Source of the DNA: an uncultured Collinsella sp. | Lineage (GTDB): Bacteria > Actinomycetota > Coriobacteriia > Coriobacteriales > Coriobacteriaceae | Direction: 5' to 3' | DNA length: 16,141 bases | Assembly: GCA_902482185.1 (NCBI GenBank) | Contig: CABSZR010000007.1 | Span: 1-16,141, forward strand | In this document: piece by piece, positions 13,480 through 16,141 of the stretch | Layout: each line of letters starts with the position of its first letter | How positions within the stretch are numbered: the first letter of the stretch is position 1 | The notes under the pieces: generated by a model | What the model was told of the DNA's origin: nothing | Databases searched by the model: none | The model's input: the letters and a program-made list of their open reading frames with translations, nothing else | Program-made: the position numbers and the translations under genes

Positions 13480-13522
13480 TTTCCCACTATTTTCACACTT
13501 AGAGAGACTTGAAAGTGGGAAA
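13480..13522. repeat. 9-bp inverted repeat upstream of integrase
   Basis: TTTCCCACT (13480-13488) and AGTGGGAAA (13514-13522) are exact inverses. Related TTTCACACTT (13491-13500) and TTTCACT (13408-13414) lie nearby. Such repeated short sites between att and int could be integrase arm-type sites; this is inference. Confidence 0.5.
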
Positions 13523-13524
13523 AG

Positions 13525-13581
13525 TTTCGATTAGGCTTGCTGGCAAAGCTTTAAAGGCTTTGCCAGCAAGCCTAATCGAAA
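13525..13581. repeat. Perfect 25-bp inverted repeat with 7-nt loop before the integrase start
   Basis: The left arm (13525-13549) begins TTTCGATTAGGC and the right arm (13557-13581) is its exact reverse complement; the loop is TTTAAAG. No T tract follows on either strand, so it is not an ordinary terminator. It ends 7 nt before the integrase ribosome binding site. Confidence 0.9.
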
Positions 13582-13599
13582 ATCTAACGAGGGATATGA

Positions 13600-14877
13600 T
13601 TGCAGGGATTGATAAAAAAGACCGCTCGCGGCACATCGGAATGCATCGATAAGAGCAAAGGCGTCTATCGGATTTATTTTTCCCTGGGAAAAGATCCGGA
13701 GACAGGACGGTACCGCCGTAGTCCGTCACGCAGGGTTCACTGCAGAAGCAAGAACCCGAAAAACTGGCCGAGTGAAGTCGCCAAGGCGCTGGAGGCCTAT
13801 AGAGCTGAACTTGAGGGCGCTTCCAACCGTGGCAATGGTCCTCTGGGCCTATCAGATTATGCGGACAGGTTTCACGCGAACAGGGAGTCGACCATGGGAT
13901 CACCTCTTGCTTATGAGCGTGAAGGTTTGGACATTCGTCACATACGCGAGCTGTTCGGCAATCCCGATCTCACTCGGCTTAAATCGGATGACGTTCGCAC
14001 TGCTTATGCCAAGGCTAGAAAAGAAGGCCGATTCAGCGAAAGTGAAATTCGCCGCATCCACATCAAGCTCAAACAGGTAATGGAGGATGCCGTCGATAAC
14101 GACCTCGTGGGCAAAAACCCTTGTAGGGGAGTGAAACTGCCCAAGCAGAATGTCGAGGCTCGTAAGGCGCTGAGCGCCGATGAGGCGGCAAGGCTTCTTG
14201 CGGTCCTTTTGGAGGAGAAGCCATCTTCCTTTATCACATGCACAATGCTTCTACTTCTCTGCGGTTTGAGGAAGGGGGAGGCCCTTGGTCTCTCATGGGA
14301 GGATTATGACCCCGACGCCAAGACTCTGAGGATAGTAAAGCAATATACGAACGACAGGACATTGAGGCCGCCTAAATCAAAGATGAGCAGGCGTAAGATT
14401 TCGGTTGGAAATGAACTTGCCGACTATCTGGACAGGTGGAAAGCCATTCAGCGGAGTGAGTTCGATTCCTTTGCAGTGGGGCAGACTGGAGAAACGCCCA
14501 TTGTCCATTCCATTGGGATCGTTGACGCCGCCAACGGCAAACGGGCTCTTGTGACCCGGATGGATGGACATAACTATTCAAGGGCGTTTAGGCTGTTTGC
14601 GGCGAAAAACGGCTTCGGTACTTTTAAGGAGAGCAGGGAAGTCATTGGGAGTGACGGCGTCAAACGTACCCGCTATACGGGTTATAGCGGGCTGAAGCCT
14701 CATGAGCTTAGACATACGCAAGCGACTTTGCTCGTTGGTGCCAATGCGGACATTAAGACGATCCAGGCGCGTTTGGGCCATGCTAGCCCATCGACGACGC
14801 TGTCTATCTATAGCCACTTTATCGAGGCAAATGACCAGAAGGCAGCATCAGTGCTGGATGATCTGCTGAAGGGCTAA
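13600..14877 (+). CDS. int: Tyrosine-recombinase integrase
   Basis: I accept the TTG start at 13600 because GAGGG lies 6 bp upstream and the in-frame codon just before it is a stop; ATG 13596 is in another frame and closes quickly. The 425-residue protein has an N-terminal arm-binding-type domain (about 12-70, with GVYRIYFSLGKDPETGRYRR), a core-binding domain (about 82-180) and a catalytic domain (about 188-425). Catalytic residues are R224 in CGLRKGEALGL, H368 and R371 in HELRH, H394 in LGHASPSTT and Y404 in IYSHF. It should catalyse site-specific integration and excision at the tRNA-Thr site beside it. A terminator follows directly. Confidence 0.95.
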   Translation: MQGLIKKTARGTSECIDKSKGVYRIYFSLGKDPETGRYRRSPSRRVHCRSKNPKNWPSEVAKALEAYRAELEGASNRGNGPLGLSDYADRFHANRESTMGSPLAYEREGLDIRHIRELFGNPDLTRLKSDDVRTAYAKARKEGRFSESEIRRIHIKLKQVMEDAVDNDLVGKNPCRGVKLPKQNVEARKALSADEAARLLAVLLEEKPSSFITCTMLLLLCGLRKGEALGLSWEDYDPDAKTLRIVKQYTNDRTLRPPKSKMSRRKISVGNELADYLDRWKAIQRSEFDSFAVGQTGETPIVHSIGIVDAANGKRALVTRMDGHNYSRAFRLFAAKNGFGTFKESREVIGSDGVKRTRYTGYSGLKPHELRHTQATLLVGANADIKTIQARLGHASPSTTLSIYSHFIEANDQKAASVLDDLLKG

Positions 14878-14885
14878 AAAGGGCT

Positions 14886-14915
14886 AAAAAGAGGCCCCAA
14901 AGGGGCCTCTTTTTT
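14886..14915. terminator. Bidirectional terminator between integrase and RHH-like gene
   Basis: AAAAAGAGGCCCC-AAA-GGGGCCTCTTTTT is a perfect hairpin with A and T tracts, working on both strands. It overlaps the stop codon of the minus-strand gene. The sequence GGGCTAAAAA is tandemly doubled just before it, spanning the integrase stop. Confidence 0.93.
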
Positions 14916-15678
14916 AAGCGACATTGTTTCGGTAGATCATTGCGCCATATGGCGGCTCCAGCTCCATAGACTGATAGTAGCTGGCATCTAGAAGGTTGAA
15001 ATAACAAATGATGGGGGCGGCTAGGTGCTCGTCCATATTTAGGTAATGTCCCTCATCATCTGTGACCAGTTTGACCTCGTCGCGCATCACGTCGGTCATG
15101 CGGGGCCAGAGTTTGGTTGCGCGCTGCAATTTGTCCTTTTGACTGTACTCTCCGTTATGGAAGAAGGCAAAATGAGGCGCATCGTATTTTGCGCCGCCGC
15201 GAATTTCGATAATTCCGACCTGGCTGCAAGACTTCGCGCATTCCTCTGTTTCCAATAAAGTCCAAGAGGAGGGGAGGACAGCGTAATCGCCGCCGAGGAG
15301 ATCGACCCGTCTCATTCCCTGGGGCCTCTCCTCTTTCTCGCAATATAAAGAGAAATGGTCGTGGAGCCTCTGGAATTGCTCTCGATAAAGTTCCAATTGA
15401 CTAAAACTCATTTCTTCTGATCCGTCAACGGGAAGGGCCTTCATTTCATTGGTGATTTGCCGAGCTTCCCTGAGGCACGCCTCATCGAGGGCCCTGGCGA
15501 CCCTCGGCTGCAACCCCGTGAGCAGGTTGCATAGATAGTCGATAGCCTCGCCGGTGCTTCTGACTGATTCGGGGTTCTTGAGGCGTAGCTCTTCGATTTT
15601 CTCCGGGGTCGTCGCCTGAACAGTTGTTCCGAACTTAATTTTCCGCATCTTACTTCCGGATAATGGTAAACGTCCCAT
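14914..15678 (-). CDS. Putative ribbon-helix-helix DNA-binding protein with unrecognised C-terminal domain
   Basis: I start at ATG 15678 (254 residues) because GGAG lies 5 bp upstream; ATG 15693 has no such site. Residues about 14-53, KIKFGTTVQATTPEKIEELR then STGEAIDYLCNLL, have the strand-helix-turn-helix plan of RHH (Arc/CopG-like) proteins. The rest I do not recognise: a helical stretch (about 60-120) followed by a mixed domain with RRVDLLGGDYAVLPSSW, GIIEIRGGAKYDAPHFAFF and a C-terminus rich in aromatic residues (ICYFNLLDASYYQSMELEPP). Four Cys are scattered without a clear zinc motif. RHH proteins of this size are unusual, so it may be a regulator fused to a ligand or effector domain. 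Its promoter carries direct repeats that suit self-control. Confidence 0.7.
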   Translation of the reverse strand: MGRLPLSGSKMRKIKFGTTVQATTPEKIEELRLKNPESVRSTGEAIDYLCNLLTGLQPRVARALDEACLREARQITNEMKALPVDGSEEMSFSQLELYREQFQRLHDHFSLYCEKEERPQGMRRVDLLGGDYAVLPSSWTLLETEECAKSCSQVGIIEIRGGAKYDAPHFAFFHNGEYSQKDKLQRATKLWPRMTDVMRDEVKLVTDDEGHYLNMDEHLAAPIICYFNLLDASYYQSMELEPPYGAMIYRNNVA

Positions 15679-15703
15679 AACCACTCCAATCATCGTTGTA
15701 TAT

Positions 15704-15742
15704 ATATTAAATCAGTCAGACAATAAAGTCTATACAGTCAGA
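15704..15742 (-). promoter_or_regulatory. Promoter with direct repeats upstream of the RHH-like gene
   Basis: On the minus strand TAGACT (15727-15732) and TAATAT (15704-15709) are 17 bp apart, a usable -35/-10 pair. The plus-strand octamer CAGTCAGA occurs at 15713-15720, in the spacer, and at 15735-15742, just outside the -35. Start-to-start distance is 22 bp, about two helical turns, as expected for cooperating RHH dimers on one DNA face. Confidence 0.5.
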
Positions 15743-15833
15743 AAGTGAATTAGAAATTAGAACTGTAACTAGATATGATTGTGCAACAGACAGTGTTACA
15801 ATATAAACAGTAAGCGCCTGACCAGCTTGTTTG

Positions 15834-15917
15834 AAAGGAGTTATTTTATTTTCGGTCATTGATTAAAAAGCCGCCCGCCCTTCCCTATCTAAGTTTGGCG
15901 ACGAAGGGGGAGGGGCG
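15834..15917 (+). promoter_or_regulatory. Structured leader of the excisionase-like gene with an orphan ribosome binding site
   Basis: AAAGGAG (15834-15840) has no ATG, GTG or TTG at proper distance; the only codon there is ATT 15848, giving a five-codon frame that ends in TGA at 15860. After it CGCCCTTCCC (15876-15885) pairs with GGGAGGGGCG (15908-15917) with one G-U pair, 10 nt before the ribosome binding site of the gene at 15941. This could be a leader peptide with a controlling hairpin, or the trace of a lost gene start. Confidence 0.35.
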
Positions 15918-15940
15918 AGCTAGCCTGAAAGGATTCTACC

Positions 15941-16141
15941 ATGATTGTAGAGCCTGAACCGTACGCTGCCGTACAAGCATCAACTGCGGTTTCTTCTGAT
16001 TCCAACTTGGGCCACGAGCGCCTTCTTGGCATCGCTGAAGTGTGCAAGATAACCGGCTTGAGTCCGGTTACGGCCTCGAAGATGATGAAGGAGAGCGGGC
16101 GCGCGATTGCGTTGCACCGCCGCATTTACATCCTTGAATCG
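15941..16141 (+). CDS. Excisionase-like helix-turn-helix protein, 5' part
   Basis: The first 67 codons are in the window; the gene continues past the edge. Residues 1-25 are a Ser/Ala-rich stretch without clear fold. From about 28 on, LLGIAEVCKITGLSPVTASK, followed by MMKESGRAIALHRRIYIL, has the plan of MerR-like/excisionase winged helix-turn-helix proteins, in which the second helix contacts DNA and a basic wing follows (HRRIYI). Such genes next to an integrase usually encode the directionality factor that promotes excision. AAAGGA precedes ATG 15941 by 7 bp. It is divergent from the RHH-like gene, and the 262 bp between them likely hold both promoters. A different HTH regulator remains possible. 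Confidence 0.7.
   Translation, partial: MIVEPEPYAAVQASTAVSSDSNLGHERLLGIAEVCKITGLSPVTASKMMKESGRAIALHRRIYILES

Larger units (their letters stand above)
13328..16141. mobile_element. Left end of an integrative element (tRNA-Thr site), runs off the window
   Basis: The half tRNA, a tyrosine integrase 228 bp inward, an RHH-like regulator and an excisionase-like HTH gene make a standard integration module. Base composition of the 13373-13600 gap is more AT-rich than the chromosome side. Its right end and cargo are not visible, so whether it is a conjugative element, a prophage or a smaller island is open. Confidence 0.8.

Noticed and set aside
13209..13496. Minus-strand frame of 95 codons across the tRNA half
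   Set aside because: The product contains AGVTGSSPVAGS, the typical false translation of a tRNA T arm; it reads through a tRNA remnant and a terminator.
13596..13652. ATG 13596 as integrase start
   Set aside because: It is in another frame and meets a stop after about 18 codons. TTG 13600 with GAGGG upstream is in the integrase frame.
1..16141. CRISPR array, rRNA genes or insertion sequences
   Set aside because: No regularly spaced repeats, no rRNA sequence and no transposase-like protein were seen on either strand.

Overview
The window looks like a chromosomal segment of a high-GC gut actinobacterium of the class Coriobacteriia, most likely Collinsella. That is inferred from gene content, GC-rich codon use, strong AAGGAG-type ribosome binding sites and a complete mannose-family PTS. 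No rRNA or other species marker is present.

Positions 1-1071: the 3' part of an N-acetylhexosamine-6-phosphate deacetylase gene (nagA copy 1) and a YhcH/NanQ-type sugar anomerase gene, ended by a tandem palindrome plus terminator. Positions 1081-12921: an amino-sugar disaccharide locus. It holds an intracellular GH35 beta-galactosidase, PTS IIB, IIC and IID, a terminator, an unrecognised membrane-anchored helical-repeat protein, PTS IIA, a HutC-type GntR regulator, AgaS and a complete nagA (copy 2). A minus-strand flavodoxin-like gene follows, then galM and lacC. The set matches the known gnb operon of Lactobacillus casei and the bgaC-PTS-agaS-galM locus of Streptococcus pneumoniae. The inferred pathway is PTS uptake of galacto-N-biose, lacto-N-biose or GalNAc, cleavage by GH35, deacetylation by NagA, deamination/isomerisation by AgaS to tagatose-6-phosphate, and phosphorylation by LacC; GalM handles released galactose. 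The final aldolase is not in the window.

Positions 12955-13298: a decayed second copy of the nagA-yhcH-terminator block seen at 324-1150, with a 475-bp internal deletion. The sugar locus therefore lies between two direct repeats of the same block.

Positions 13328-16141: the left end of an integrative element. It starts with the 3' half of a tRNA-Thr(CGU) gene (a candidate attachment site), followed by a structured region with a perfect 25-bp inverted repeat and a tyrosine integrase. After that come a bidirectional terminator, a minus-strand protein with a ribbon-helix-helix-like N-terminus and an unrecognised C-terminus, and a divergent excisionase-like HTH gene that runs off the window.

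Best candidates for something undescribed: the membrane/TPR-like protein inside the PTS operon, the RHH-like protein with direct repeats placed over its own promoter, and the tandem palindrome/terminator kept in both copies of the repeat block.
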